DNA of 64,000 bases from Guptibacillus spartinae (GTDB taxonomy: Bacteria; Bacillota; Bacilli; Bacillales; Guptibacillaceae), in contig NZ_JAQQWU010000014.1 in the NCBI RefSeq assembly GCF_028610625.1, forward strand, positions 33,472 to 97,471, given 5' to 3'. The position numbers were made by a program, and so were the translations under genes. The notes beneath the pieces were generated by a model, which saw nothing but the letters and a program-made list of their open reading frames with translations, did no database searches and had not been told where the DNA came from. How positions within the stretch are numbered: the first letter of the stretch is position 1; every line of letters begins with the position of its first letter. Below, in pieces: positions 25,734 through 34,956 of the stretch.

Positions 25734-27401
25734 ATGCAATCAAATCATTTTCAATTCTGGCCGAAACGAGTACCATACTCTTTAACCATTCCTGAAACAA
25801 CCATTTATGATAATCTGACAGTTTCAGCTAAACGCTATCCAAATAAAGAAGCGATTATATATTATGGTGCAAAGATGACGTATAAAGAGTTACTTGATGA
25901 AGTTGATCAGACTGCTGCATTTCTTGAACAGTTGAATGTGAAGGAAGGAGAAAACATCCTTCTTTTTATGCAAAATTCCGCACAGTTTGTCATTAGTTAT
26001 TATGCAATTTTAAGAGCTAACGCTGTTGTCGTTCCAATTAATCCGATGTTAACAGCAGAGGAGCTATCATTTTACATTAAAGATTGCGAGATGAAAACAG
26101 CAATTGTGGGTCAAGAGCTCTATGATAAAGTAGAGCCATTAGTTGACACGACTACTCTTACAAATGTGATTACAGCAGCGTACTCTTACTATGCGGGTAA
26201 TGAAAGTGATGTACCGGGTGAGGTGGCTTTCGAGACATCTAGAGTAAACAAACCAAAACATTATACTTGGGAAGATGCAATCCATCATTCACATGAACCT
26301 GGAGAGTATGTGCGTACAATCAATGATGTTGCAGTAATGCCATATACATCTGGTACAACAGGTTTACCTAAAGGATGTATTCATCCAAATCGAACGTTAC
26401 AAGCAAATGCGGTCGGTGCCTCCCAGTGGATGAATATTACTGCTGATGGAATGCATCTTGTAACGCTTCCTCTCTTCCACGTAACAGGAATGCTCCATAG
26501 CATGCACGCACCGATTTATAGCGGAGCCCCAATGGTCATTATGACACGCTGGGATCGCAATTTGGCAGCCAAATACATTGAACAGTATGAAGTTGCTAAC
26601 TGGGTAAATATTAGCACAATGCTGATTGATTTTCTGTCAAATCCCAATCTACCAAACTACTCTATCTCATCATTGAAAATACTTGCTGGGGGAGGAGCTC
26701 CTTTACCAGCCGCTGTAGGAGAGAAATTGTACAAATTAACTGGACTGAGATTTATCGAAGGCTATGGTTTATCTGAAACAATTTCACACACACACTTTAA
26801 TCCACCAGATTTCCCCAAACTTCAGTGCCTTGGTGTACCATCGTTTGATGTGGATGCTCGTGTCATCGATCCGAATACAATGAAGGAGCTTGGTGCTGGA
26901 GAGCCAGGTGAAATCATTGTGAATGGTCCTCAGGTATTTGATGGCTACTACAATCGGGACGATGAAAATCGCAGTTCATTTATTGAACTAGATGGAAAGT
27001 CTTTTTTCAGAACTGGAGATATTGGTCGTTATGATGAAGAGGGATATTTCTTTATGATTGATCGGGTGAAGCGTATGGTCAACGCTTCCGGTTTTAAAGT
27101 ATGGCCAACTGAAGTCGAATCGATTTTATATAAACACCCAGCTGTTCAACAAGCGTGTGTCGTTGGTGTACCGGACCCAAGGCGAGGAGAAACAGTGAAA
27201 GCTTTCGTGATATTAAATGAAGAAGATAAAGGTAAAGTAACAGAAGAAGAGATTATTGAATGGTCTAAGGATCAGATGGCAGCTTATAAATATCCGAGAA
27301 TGATTGAATTTATGGATGCATTTCCTACAACGAGTAGTGGAAAAATTTTATGGCGGAAGCTTCAGGATAACGAGCGTCAAAAAGCAGAGGGAGTGAAGTA
27401 A
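25734..27401 (+). CDS. acyl-CoA ligase (AMP-forming), third of three
   Basis: 555 residues. Seen: VMPYTSGTTGLPKGCIHPNRT, EGYGLSETISHTHFNPP, FFRTGDIGRYDEEGYFFMIDRVKRMVNASGFKVWPTEVE and TTSSGKILWRKLQ with the catalytic Lys. It is placed directly after the importer, so it probably activates the imported acid (vectorial acylation style). Related to, but distinct from, the ligases at 4114 and 11369. Confidence 0.9.
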   Translation: MQSNHFQFWPKRVPYSLTIPETTIYDNLTVSAKRYPNKEAIIYYGAKMTYKELLDEVDQTAAFLEQLNVKEGENILLFMQNSAQFVISYYAILRANAVVVPINPMLTAEELSFYIKDCEMKTAIVGQELYDKVEPLVDTTTLTNVITAAYSYYAGNESDVPGEVAFETSRVNKPKHYTWEDAIHHSHEPGEYVRTINDVAVMPYTSGTTGLPKGCIHPNRTLQANAVGASQWMNITADGMHLVTLPLFHVTGMLHSMHAPIYSGAPMVIMTRWDRNLAAKYIEQYEVANWVNISTMLIDFLSNPNLPNYSISSLKILAGGGAPLPAAVGEKLYKLTGLRFIEGYGLSETISHTHFNPPDFPKLQCLGVPSFDVDARVIDPNTMKELGAGEPGEIIVNGPQVFDGYYNRDDENRSSFIELDGKSFFRTGDIGRYDEEGYFFMIDRVKRMVNASGFKVWPTEVESILYKHPAVQQACVVGVPDPRRGETVKAFVILNEEDKGKVTEEEIIEWSKDQMAAYKYPRMIEFMDAFPTTSSGKILWRKLQDNERQKAEGVK

Positions 27402-27402
27402 T

Positions 27403-28401
27403 ATGAGAACAACAGTCGAGACGGTTACTGGTCCAATACCGGTTGATCAGCTGGGTAAAACATTAGTTCACGAACATTTTGCATTTGATTATCCGGGATT
27501 TAGTGGTGATATTTCTCTTGGAGCATTTGATTTTCAGGAAGCGCTACAAGTTGGGATTTCAGTGGCTGAAAGTGTCATGGCCTATGGGGTGAAAACCGTT
27601 GTAGATCCGACGCCAAACGAATGCGGAAGAAATCCTGAACTTCTTCAAAAAATCTCAGCAGAAACCGGTTTGCAGATTATTTGTGCAACAGGTTACTACT
27701 ATGAAGGAGAAGGAGCAACCCCTTATTTTAAGTTCAGGCAAGGCCTTGGAACAGCTGAAGAAGATATTTATGAAATGTTTAGAAAGGAAATAACAGATGG
27801 TATTGGAACAACTGGAATTAAACCAGGTATTATCAAGTTAGCATCCAGCAAAGACCAAATTACGGATTATGAGATGATGTTTTTTAAAGCGGCTGCTAGA
27901 GTTCATAAAGAAACAGGTATTTCAATCTTAACCCACACGCAGGAAGGAACAATGGGGCCAGAACAGGCTAAGCTGCTTGTGGAAGAAGGCGTAAATCCAC
28001 AGTCAATTATTATAGGTCATATGTGCGGGAATACGGATGCGGCTTATCATTTAAGAACACTAGAATGGGGAGTAAACATCGGATTCGATCGTTTTGGAAT
28101 TCAGGGGCTTGTGGGAGCTCCTTTCGACAAAGAACGTCTTATCACGTTGATAGGATTACTTAATAGTGGATATGAAAAACAAATTATGCTTTCGCATGAT
28201 ACTGTCAACTACTGGATGGGGCGTCCTCCAGTCCTTCCAGAGCAAGTCGAGAAAATCATGGCAAACTGGCAGCCTGTATATATTTTTGAAGAAATTCTTC
28301 CGAAATTAAAGGCGGCTGGTATTCCAGTTGAAACCATAGCCATATTATTTGAGACAAATCCGAAAACCCTTTTTTCATCAGAATCCAGGGTAAAAGCATA
28401 G
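27403..28401 (+). CDS. phosphotriesterase-family hydrolase, probable lactonase
   Basis: 332 residues, TIM-barrel amidohydrolase of the phosphotriesterase (PLL) family. The binuclear metal site is complete: His23 and His25 (VHEHF), the probable carboxylated Lys145 (GIIKLASS), His178 (ILTHTQEG), His206 (IIGHM) and Asp266 (LSHD). Characterised PLL members open lactones to hydroxy acids; phosphotriesterase activity is usually minor. It starts 2 bp after the ligase stop and closes the transporter operon, which fits a lactonase feeding 4- or 5-hydroxy acids to the ligase. Substrate not proven. Confidence 0.86.
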   Translation: MRTTVETVTGPIPVDQLGKTLVHEHFAFDYPGFSGDISLGAFDFQEALQVGISVAESVMAYGVKTVVDPTPNECGRNPELLQKISAETGLQIICATGYYYEGEGATPYFKFRQGLGTAEEDIYEMFRKEITDGIGTTGIKPGIIKLASSKDQITDYEMMFFKAAARVHKETGISILTHTQEGTMGPEQAKLLVEEGVNPQSIIIGHMCGNTDAAYHLRTLEWGVNIGFDRFGIQGLVGAPFDKERLITLIGLLNSGYEKQIMLSHDTVNYWMGRPPVLPEQVEKIMANWQPVYIFEEILPKLKAAGIPVETIAILFETNPKTLFSSESRVKA

Positions 28402-28407
28402 AAAAAA

Positions 28408-28432
28408 GCGAGGAGAAATCCTCGCATTTTTC
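28408..28432. terminator. bidirectional intrinsic terminator at the end of the island
   Basis: GCGAGGA, GAAA loop, TCCTCGC with T-tracts on both strands. It serves the lactonase operon and the convergent gene at 28437. Confidence 0.9.
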
Positions 28433-28436
28433 TATG

Positions 28437-29357
28437 TTAACTGTTCTGAGTTTCGTAAGGTTTAATTAATCGATAGAGAGTTTCCGTATAAGGAAGGTTT
28501 AATTGTACCTGCTTAGCAAGACGTAACGCTCCACCTTGGAGGTGTTCAACTTCAAGTTTATTTTTCTTCCTTTTATCTTGATGCATCGAGGACGTCGCTT
28601 CATATGGTAAGGAATGAAATGATTCCATGCGACGATCGATATCTGTTTGATTAATATGGACGTCATAGAGGGAAGCAAGAGCTTTGATTTCCGACATCAC
28701 GTGCTCGACAAGTTTAAGCGTTTCAGGCACATCTCGAATATTTCCTGTATGAAGATCTCCAGCTGTCGTTACGCCAGACATAGCTGAAATGAACATATAT
28801 TTTTTCCACATCTCTTCTTCGATGTTAGGAGTTAATTGTGAGTTGAAATTCGCTCGTTCATTTATTTCATTTAATGAAGCACATATGTCTTTTTGAGAGG
28901 GATGCAATGGACCAAATATCAAATCATGAAGGTCACTCGTATGATGAACATGTCCGCGGTCATCAAGCGTTGCAATAATATACGATAACCCACCTAAAAC
29001 AGCTTCTTTTCCAAGCTCTTCTTGAAGAATTGTAATATGTTCAATGCCATTTAGGATTGGAAGCACCTTTGCTCCTTTCGCGACAAGCTCTTTAAGTACA
29101 GGGATGGTATCTTCAAGATGGTATCCTTTAACGCCCAATAATACTAGATCTGGTGAAGAAGCTTCTGATGGATTCGTAACAAGTGTAGGGGAGGAAACTT
29201 TTGTATCGCCTTTTACACTTGTTACTTGTAATCCTTCAAGCTCAATTTGATTCTTTCTTCCTTCGCGTACATAAAAAGAGACATTTGTGCCGCTATCTGC
29301 CCATCTTAATCCAAAATATGTACCTAGTGCTCCTGCACCAAATATTAAAATTTTCAT
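28437..29357 (-). CDS. 2-dehydropantoate 2-reductase family protein (PanE/ApbA-like)
   Basis: 306 residues from the ATG at 29355-29357, preceded by AAGGAGG; the longer frame has no such site. Seen: MKILIFGAGALGTYFGLRWAD (Rossmann NADPH motif), VLLGVKGYHLEDTI, and LPILNGIEHITIL, with KKYMFISAMSGVTTAG carrying the usual Lys of the family. Ketopantoate reductase makes pantoate for CoA synthesis, but many Bacillus paralogues reduce other 2-keto acids. It sits next to the island but is transcribed towards it, so involvement is uncertain. Confidence 0.82.
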   Translation of the reverse strand: MKILIFGAGALGTYFGLRWADSGTNVSFYVREGRKNQIELEGLQVTSVKGDTKVSSPTLVTNPSEASSPDLVLLGVKGYHLEDTIPVLKELVAKGAKVLPILNGIEHITILQEELGKEAVLGGLSYIIATLDDRGHVHHTSDLHDLIFGPLHPSQKDICASLNEINERANFNSQLTPNIEEEMWKKYMFISAMSGVTTAGDLHTGNIRDVPETLKLVEHVMSEIKALASLYDVHINQTDIDRRMESFHSLPYEATSSMHQDKRKKNKLEVEHLQGGALRLAKQVQLNLPYTETLYRLIKPYETQNS

Positions 29358-29482
29358 CAAAATCCTCCTTTTTCGAAATCGCTTTCTTTCTATTACTCTA
29401 CTTATTTTGTGGCATAATATCAAGAAAGAAGGATATGAAAAAGGAGTCCAGAAATAGCTTAAGTAGGGGAAGTTGGAAAGGA

Positions 29483-30394
29483 ATGATAAACTTGAAAATC
29501 TTATCTAGTGAACAATTTGAAAAAGCATGCCATTTTATAACGCTATATGCAAGGCCGCTCGATCGTGCGTATTTCGCCTATTGGAGAGGAGAAGGGGAAA
29601 AGGAGAAAGTCCTTCAAGAACTTGAAGCTTACCGGAATGAAGACGGTGGTTTTGGAAACAATATTGAACCTGATTTTCGGTTGCAAGAATCATCTCCTTT
29701 GGCGACAACCATTGCATTTCAATACCTTAGTCAGCTAAACATGAATCCTCAGCATCCTTTCATTGTGGAAGGTACAAACTATTTCCTTCAAACTTATCAC
29801 ACAGATACGAATGCCTGGCAGGCAGTACCACCGTCAGTAAACGAGGTGCCGCATGCGCCGTGGTGGCATGTACTAGAAAATGAACACTCTTATTCAGCTA
29901 ATCCTGATGCCGAAATCGTGGGTTATCTTATAAACTATGATGTGCAGCATCCACTAGCAACAAAGGCATTAAAAAGAGTAATGAACCATCTTGAATATTT
30001 GAATGAATATGAAATACATGAAGTGCAATGTTATCTCCGCTTAGCGAATCTAGTGGGTGGTGAAGTCCAACAAAAAATTTATCGAAAAATAGAAAAGAAG
30101 CTTCCATTCATAATTGACCCTCCTGAAAAATGGAGTCAATACGGAGTACAGCCGATTGCCTTAGCTGACTCTTTACAATCTCCTTTTGCTAAAGAACTCA
30201 ATCAAGAGTTGGATGTTAACCTAGATTATTTGGTTGAAAACCAGCTTGATAATGGATGTTGGGAACCAAACTGGTCATGGGGACAGTTTGACGAACAATG
30301 GGAAGTTGCCAAAAGAGAGTGGCAGGGGGTATTAACCGTTCAAAACGTGATGACCCTTTCTAAATTTGGGCGGATTGACAGTTCGGCTGTTTAG
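29483..30394 (+). CDS. hypothetical protein with prenyltransferase/terpene-cyclase-like alpha-toroid repeats
   Basis: 303 residues from ATG 29483, though TTG 29492 would suit the AAAGGA site better. It shows EAYRNEDGGFGNNIEPDFRLQESSPLATTIAFQYL and DYLVENQLDNGCWEPNWSW: the 'DGGFG' and 'NGCWEPNW' blocks resemble the QW-type repeats of alpha/alpha-toroid proteins. I recognise this as a recurrent uncharacterised family in Bacillus and Paenibacillus. No catalytic motif of squalene cyclases is visible. Monocistronic or co-transcribed with 30453. Confidence 0.6.
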   Translation: MINLKILSSEQFEKACHFITLYARPLDRAYFAYWRGEGEKEKVLQELEAYRNEDGGFGNNIEPDFRLQESSPLATTIAFQYLSQLNMNPQHPFIVEGTNYFLQTYHTDTNAWQAVPPSVNEVPHAPWWHVLENEHSYSANPDAEIVGYLINYDVQHPLATKALKRVMNHLEYLNEYEIHEVQCYLRLANLVGGEVQQKIYRKIEKKLPFIIDPPEKWSQYGVQPIALADSLQSPFAKELNQELDVNLDYLVENQLDNGCWEPNWSWGQFDEQWEVAKREWQGVLTVQNVMTLSKFGRIDSSAV

Positions 30395-30452
30395 AAAAGG
30401 GCAAAGAAAGGGAACATAGTAGAGAAATCTTGATTGAGAGGAGTTTTCTACT

Positions 30453-31391
30453 ATGAAAGCAGTCGTAATCGAACAATATGGTGATAAAGATCAACTCGTG
30501 GAAAAAGAAGTGGCTTCTCCATCGCCAGAGAAAAATCAGGTTGTAGTAACGAGCTATGCAACTTCTGTTAATCCAATTGATTGGAAATTAAGAGAGGGCT
30601 ATTTAAAAGACATGCTTCCTTTTAATTTCCCTATTATTCTTGGATGGGATATCGCTGGTGTGATTAAAGAAGTGGGTTCTTCTGTTGAAGGGTTCAAAGA
30701 AGGAGACCGGGTATTTGCAAGACCGGCTACAACTGCAAATGGTACATATGCAGAGGAAGTAGTAGTGGATGATCACTTGCTTGCACATATTCCTGATGCC
30801 ATTTCTTATGAAGAAGCGGCATCCGTTCCTCTAGTAGGCTTAACAGCATGGCAGTGTTTAATTGATTTTGCAGACATTCAAAAAGATGAAAAGGTTTTGA
30901 TTCATGCAGGAGCTGGTGGTGTAGGAAGCTTTGCTATTCAGCTGGCTAAATATAAAGGGGCGTATGTAGCTACTACCGCAAGCGGTAAAAACGAAGAATA
31001 TTTAAAATCACTTGGCGCTGATAAAGTCATTAATTATCGCGAACAGGATTTTTCAGAAGAACTAGAAGAGTATGATGTTGTCCTTGATACAATGGGAGGA
31101 GATATTCAAGAGAAGAGCTTTTTAGTTTTACGTGGTGGTGGTCGCCTTGTATCGATTGTTGGGGAACCTGATCAAGAGAAGGCTAAGGAAAAGGGCGTTC
31201 GGTCTGGAAACGTGTGGTTAGAACCGAATGGAGAACAATTAAAAGAGATCGCTTCATTAATGGAAAACGGTCATATCAAAGCGACGATCGGGCATCGCTT
31301 CCCATTTAGCCAAGAAGGCATACAAGAAGCACACGAGTTAAGTGAGTCCCATCATGCAAAGGGAAAAATAGTGATTAACTTTAAACACTAA
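30453..31391 (+). CDS. NADP-dependent zinc-free alcohol dehydrogenase / quinone oxidoreductase-like
   Basis: 312 residues, MDR superfamily. Seen: SYATSVNPIDWKLREGYL, GWDIAGVIKEVGSSVEGFKEGDRVF, and the cofactor motif HAGAGGVGSFAIQLAKYKGA. It lacks the structural zinc cysteine lobe, so it belongs to the quinone oxidoreductase or enoyl-reductase-like branch, reducing alpha,beta-unsaturated carbonyls. RBS GAGAGGAG. Terminator follows at 31399. Confidence 0.86.
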   Translation: MKAVVIEQYGDKDQLVEKEVASPSPEKNQVVVTSYATSVNPIDWKLREGYLKDMLPFNFPIILGWDIAGVIKEVGSSVEGFKEGDRVFARPATTANGTYAEEVVVDDHLLAHIPDAISYEEAASVPLVGLTAWQCLIDFADIQKDEKVLIHAGAGGVGSFAIQLAKYKGAYVATTASGKNEEYLKSLGADKVINYREQDFSEELEEYDVVLDTMGGDIQEKSFLVLRGGGRLVSIVGEPDQEKAKEKGVRSGNVWLEPNGEQLKEIASLMENGHIKATIGHRFPFSQEGIQEAHELSESHHAKGKIVINFKH

Positions 31392-31398
31392 TACGACG

Positions 31399-31422
31399 CA
31401 GCGGCATAGCAGCCGCTGTTTT
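31399..31422 (+). terminator. intrinsic terminator
   Basis: CAGCGGC, ATAGCA loop, GCCGCTG then TTTTG. Confidence 0.75.
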
Positions 31423-31520
31423 GTATAGCACAACAAATTTCATATACCGTACTAAATATAATCAAATAATTAATATTCGTTAACAAATTCCATTAAACCA
31501 CAATGAAAACAAGATAAAAC

Positions 31521-31553
31521 AAAAAAACCGGAACGAGTTTGTTCCGGTTTTTT
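31521..31553. terminator. intrinsic terminator of the YjiH-family gene
   Basis: AAAAAACCGGAAC, short loop, GTTCCGGTTTTTT. It lies just past the stop of the minus-strand gene at 31557 and would act on both strands. Confidence 0.9.
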
Positions 31554-31556
31554 ACA

Positions 31557-32924
31557 TTAAAAAATAATATGCGCCATTATTACAATGATTGGTAGTGAGA
31601 TAATCGTACGTTCTAGGAATATGATAAATAAATCAATAAAGCGAACAGGTACCTTAGAGCCAAGCAACAATCCACCAACCTCAGACATATAGATTAATTG
31701 GGAAACTGATAGACTAGCAATAACAAAGCGCGTCAAATCACTTTCAATATCAGCACCTATAATGGCAGGTAAAAACATATCAGCAAACCCGATGACCATA
31801 GTTTGAGCTGCTTCAGCTGCTTCTGGGACTTGCATTAAATTAAGAATCGGAACAAATGGAGCACCAAGGTAACTAAATAACGGGGTAGTTTCAGCAATAA
31901 TTAAAGCAATTGTTCCAATTGCCATTACTATAGGAATGACGCCCATCCACATATCAAGAACATTTTGAATGCCCCCTTTAACAACTTGTGAAGCCCGATT
32001 GTCTTCAGCTGTTTTAGTTGCCTGCATGACACCCCACTGAAAGCGAGAGCGACCCTCTGGGATTGTATCATCTGGTGCTTCAGCTGCTGTTTCAAAAGTA
32101 GTATCCGCCTTTCGAGATAGAGGCGGTATCCTTGGCATAATTACAGCTGCTACAACACCTGCTAATACGATTGTTAAATAATATGGAATAAAATATTGCT
32201 CAAGCTTCATTTGTTGAAGCACCACAATACTAAATGTGATCGAAACTACTGAGAAAGTTGTTCCAATTACTGCAGCTTCACGCTTTGTATAGTAACCATC
32301 TTCGTACTGCTTACTTGTTAATAGTACGCCGATCGTTCCATCACCCATCCATGATGCAAGGCAATCGATCGAGGAACGTCCAGGAAGTGTGAAAATTGGT
32401 CTCATGATTTTCGTAAGAAGCGTTCCACAAAACTCTAGCAAGCCGAAATTTAAGAGAAGTGGTAAAAAGAGACCTGCAAATAAAAATACAGAAAATAGTA
32501 TAGGAATGAGATCATTTAATAGCAAACCGCCAGTGGCATCTGACCAAACCCATTCAGGACCAATTTGATAAAGAGTTAAGATAGCGAAAATCATCCCAAG
32601 AATCCGAGCGATTAACCAAACCCAAGATACTTGTAGGAGACTTGTTAAAAATGGGCTCTTCGTCACCCAATCAGGCTTTGCAATAATAGCATAAACACTA
32701 AGAAATGCTGTAATTGAAACAACAATCGTCATAAGTGCGGGTAGGGAAAAAGGAATGGTTGTTCCAAATAATCCTTGTAACCAACCAGCCAGTTTGGCTA
32801 TTGGAATTGTAACACCTTCATCATTTGGTATTGGAATCATGAATAAGAATATACCAATGAGAGATGGAATGATGAATTTTAATAAACCTTCTGAAGTTAC
32901 TTTTCTTTGATGATTGCTGTTCAC
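31557..32924 (-). CDS. YjiH-family membrane protein (nucleoside-recognition/Gate domain)
   Basis: 455 residues, about ten membrane segments. Seen: SLIGIFLFMIPIPNDEGVTIPIA near the N-terminus and, near the C-terminus, MVIGFADMFLPAIIGADIESDLTRFVIASLSVSQLIYMSEVGGLLL, which fits the Gate-domain proteins of the YjiH/SpmA-like group. Presumably a transporter in the cytoplasmic membrane; substrate unknown. Confidence 0.8.
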   Translation of the reverse strand: MNSNHQRKVTSEGLLKFIIPSLIGIFLFMIPIPNDEGVTIPIAKLAGWLQGLFGTTIPFSLPALMTIVVSITAFLSVYAIIAKPDWVTKSPFLTSLLQVSWVWLIARILGMIFAILTLYQIGPEWVWSDATGGLLLNDLIPILFSVFLFAGLFLPLLLNFGLLEFCGTLLTKIMRPIFTLPGRSSIDCLASWMGDGTIGVLLTSKQYEDGYYTKREAAVIGTTFSVVSITFSIVVLQQMKLEQYFIPYYLTIVLAGVVAAVIMPRIPPLSRKADTTFETAAEAPDDTIPEGRSRFQWGVMQATKTAEDNRASQVVKGGIQNVLDMWMGVIPIVMAIGTIALIIAETTPLFSYLGAPFVPILNLMQVPEAAEAAQTMVIGFADMFLPAIIGADIESDLTRFVIASLSVSQLIYMSEVGGLLLGSKVPVRFIDLFIIFLERTIISLPIIVIMAHIIF

Positions 32925-33202
32925 GTAGTGTCACCTCTGTCGTTTCGCAACGGATTTTCTATCAAACGAATCGTATTTTTATAAAAACATAGTTATGAAT
33001 ATAACATATCAACTCCTTTTATGTAACATGAAAATACAAACTCTTGAATAAAAAAAGTGTTCAGAAAAAATCGACCAATTGCATTATATCGTGAAACCGT
33101 TAACAATTAAAGAAGTATCAAGGGAAATCTTCCATATCACTCGTTACGTGTCGTGAACGAAGAACAATTTAATATGAGGTAAAAGTTGATGGGACAAAAA
33201 AA
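32925..33202. other. intergenic region upstream of the YjiH-family gene
   Basis: AT-rich DNA. AGGTGAC (minus strand) just before the YjiH start is its ribosome binding site. Beyond this I see no convincing gene, RNA element or long repeat until the terminator at 33203. Confidence 0.4.
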
Positions 33203-33232
33203 GAGGCAAGGATATTTTGCATCCTGCCTCTA
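33203..33232 (-). terminator. intrinsic terminator of the small Cys-containing gene
   Basis: GAGGCA-GGAT pairs with ATCC-TGCCTC with one bulged base; on the minus strand it runs into a TTTTTTT tract. Confidence 0.8.
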
Positions 33233-33272
33233 AAATCATATCATTAACTTTATTAAAAACATCGTCTAATAT

Positions 33273-33503
33273 TTAGGCATATCTATGCGGATTCTCGAGT
33301 TCATAAGATTCTTCAAAGGTCGATCCGAAAAAGCACGAGGCGCATTTTCGGTAGCCTTTTTGCCTTAAATAAACGAGTAATTCTTGTTCATGGTTGGCTT
33401 CCGTACGTTCTTTAATCGGAGTTTCGGGTAAATGACATTCATCACCAGCGTAAGCTGTCCTATGGACAATTTGTTTTTGGTGGTCAATCATGTATTTTCC
33501 CAT
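33273..33503 (-). CDS. small hypothetical protein (76 aa)
   Basis: Not recognised. A soluble 76-residue protein with a histidine and cysteine pattern (DHQKQIVHRTAYAGDECHLPE and KCASCFFG, a CxxC that could bind metal). Starts at 33503, or at the internal ATG four codons later; neither has a strong ribosome binding site. The matching terminator downstream supports a real gene. Confidence 0.55.
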   Translation of the reverse strand: MGKYMIDHQKQIVHRTAYAGDECHLPETPIKERTEANHEQELLVYLRQKGYRKCASCFFGSTFEESYELENPHRYA

Positions 33504-33716
33504 ATATATTTATCATATCCCATCTCTAATAAGTTTCTATAAGTGTAACATACTAATGGGGATATTGATACAACCCAAACTTATTATTATACCCGAAAAG
33601 AATGAAATATATTACTAATAATGTGTACTTTTTTCAAAAAAAATTTACCAGTTTATCTTCATGGTTAGTAGAAAAATACCGATAAAACAAAAGATGTATC
33701 AAATTAGGAGGTTGAA

Positions 33717-34358
33717 ATGGAACCTATGATAAAATCTGGAGACTTAAGTGTTCGGTATTTAAAAGATGAAGATGTGCACTATCTTTTAAAGTGGCTAACG
33801 GACCCTAACGTCTTGTCTTATTATGAAGGAAGGGATCGACCCTATACGAAAATGAAAGTGAGAGAAGATTTCTATTTAGATGATGATGAAATCCGGTGCA
33901 TGGTGTTATATAAGGAAATTCCGATAGGCTATCTTCAATTTTATCCATTAAAAGAGATTGAAGGTATTAATCTTCCAAGTCGTTCTTATGGTATGGATCA
34001 ATTTATAGGGGAAACGTCCTATTGGAATCTAGGTATAGGAAAATTACTTGTTCAATCGATTGTTCACTATATTAAAACAACCTTAAAGGGTTCTTTTATT
34101 GTTATGGATCCACAGGTTTGGAATAAGCGAGCCATCCGCTGCTATGAGAAAGCCGGATTTAGGTCGGTTGGTGTTCTTCCAAATCATGAACATCACGAAG
34201 GAAATTGGAATGACTGTTTACTTATGGTGAAAGACCTTGCAGCGTTTAACATTCAACCTCTTAGCTTACTTCACCAAAAACAATTAGAAGATTTTATTAC
34301 TCCATGCATGGGGAAGTTCAGAAATGGTCATCTCAACAGGAATATACAACCTCGTTGA
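33717..34358 (+). CDS. GNAT acetyltransferase, AAC(6')-like; 3' end probably frameshifted
   Basis: 213 residues. Residues 1-175 form a complete Acetyltransf_8-type domain: VRYLKDEDVHYLLKWLTDPNVLSYYEGRD, MDQFIGETSYWNLGIGKLLVQ (acetyl-CoA binding) and DPQVWNKRAIRCYEKAGFRSVG, as in aminoglycoside 6'-acetyltransferases and RimJ/L-like enzymes. After it, NIQPLSLLHQKQLEDFI looks like the start of a second GNAT domain whose remainder is in the +1 frame (34324-34731). One surplus C at about 34302-34303 would explain this. Possible broken two-domain protein. Confidence 0.75.
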   Translation: MEPMIKSGDLSVRYLKDEDVHYLLKWLTDPNVLSYYEGRDRPYTKMKVREDFYLDDDEIRCMVLYKEIPIGYLQFYPLKEIEGINLPSRSYGMDQFIGETSYWNLGIGKLLVQSIVHYIKTTLKGSFIVMDPQVWNKRAIRCYEKAGFRSVGVLPNHEHHEGNWNDCLLMVKDLAAFNIQPLSLLHQKQLEDFITPCMGKFRNGHLNRNIQPR

Positions 34359-34731
34359 ATTAGAGGGATATGTAGCATGGAGTACAATAGGAGAAATAAT
34401 AGGTGTTGTGACATTCAAGCGTCTTGATGGTCTGATTGAAATCATTTCTCTTGATAGTGTGTTAGAAAATCAAGGGATAGGTACACGACTAATAATGATG
34501 ATAGAGTTAATGGCCGTGGAAAATCAAATCCCATTAATTAAAGTGATTACGACAAATGATAATATGGGTGCTTTAAGCTTTTATCAACGGAAAGGTTATC
34601 GTATAAAAGAAATTATTGAAGGAGCAGTCGATCGAGCTCGTCGGGTAAAACCTGAAATTCCGCTAATTGGAGAACGAGGCATTCCAATTAATGATGAGCT
34701 GGTTCTTTATAAACTACTTTCTCCTTCGTGA
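34324..34731 (+). CDS. GNAT acetyltransferase domain, second half of a probable frameshifted fusion
   Basis: 135 residues. Seen: SLDSVLENQGIGTRLIMMIE (acetyl-CoA site) and TTNDNMGALSFYQRKGY. The frame stays open upstream of ATG 34324 and reads HAWGSSEMVISTGIY, the 'WGSSEMV' block that normally lies inside this family, so the true N-terminus is in the previous gene. GGGGAAG seven bases before ATG 34324 could still allow separate translation of a product lacking its first strand. Confidence 0.65.
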   Translation: MVISTGIYNLVELEGYVAWSTIGEIIGVVTFKRLDGLIEIISLDSVLENQGIGTRLIMMIELMAVENQIPLIKVITTNDNMGALSFYQRKGYRIKEIIEGAVDRARRVKPEIPLIGERGIPINDELVLYKLLSPS

Positions 34732-34919
34732 AATGACTGAATGAACAAAAGCAGGAAGGAAGAAGTCGAAGTGGCATGAAAGTAAAAATCGATTATCGAG
34801 TAGGGTTTTAGAAAGGTGTTAGAAAACGAACCAAGTGTTTTTCCTTTCCCGTGCCTACCGTTAACCGAAGTGATGAAGAGCTGGAGAGGTTCAACATTCC
34901 TCATCTGTATCAAAGAAAC

Positions 34920-34947
34920 AAGCCCCAGACGAAACGCCCGGGGCTTG
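34920..34947 (-). terminator. intrinsic terminator of the cold shock gene
   Basis: AAGCCCC and GGGGCTT arms closing a GC-rich hairpin, with a T-rich tail on the minus strand. Confidence 0.8.
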
Positions 34948-34956
34948 TAAAGCGAT

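Noticed and set aside
4041..28401. Steroid degradation island, because the operator core resembles KstR sites
   Set aside because: No ring-cleaving oxygenase, Mce transporter or other steroid-specific enzyme is seen in the island.
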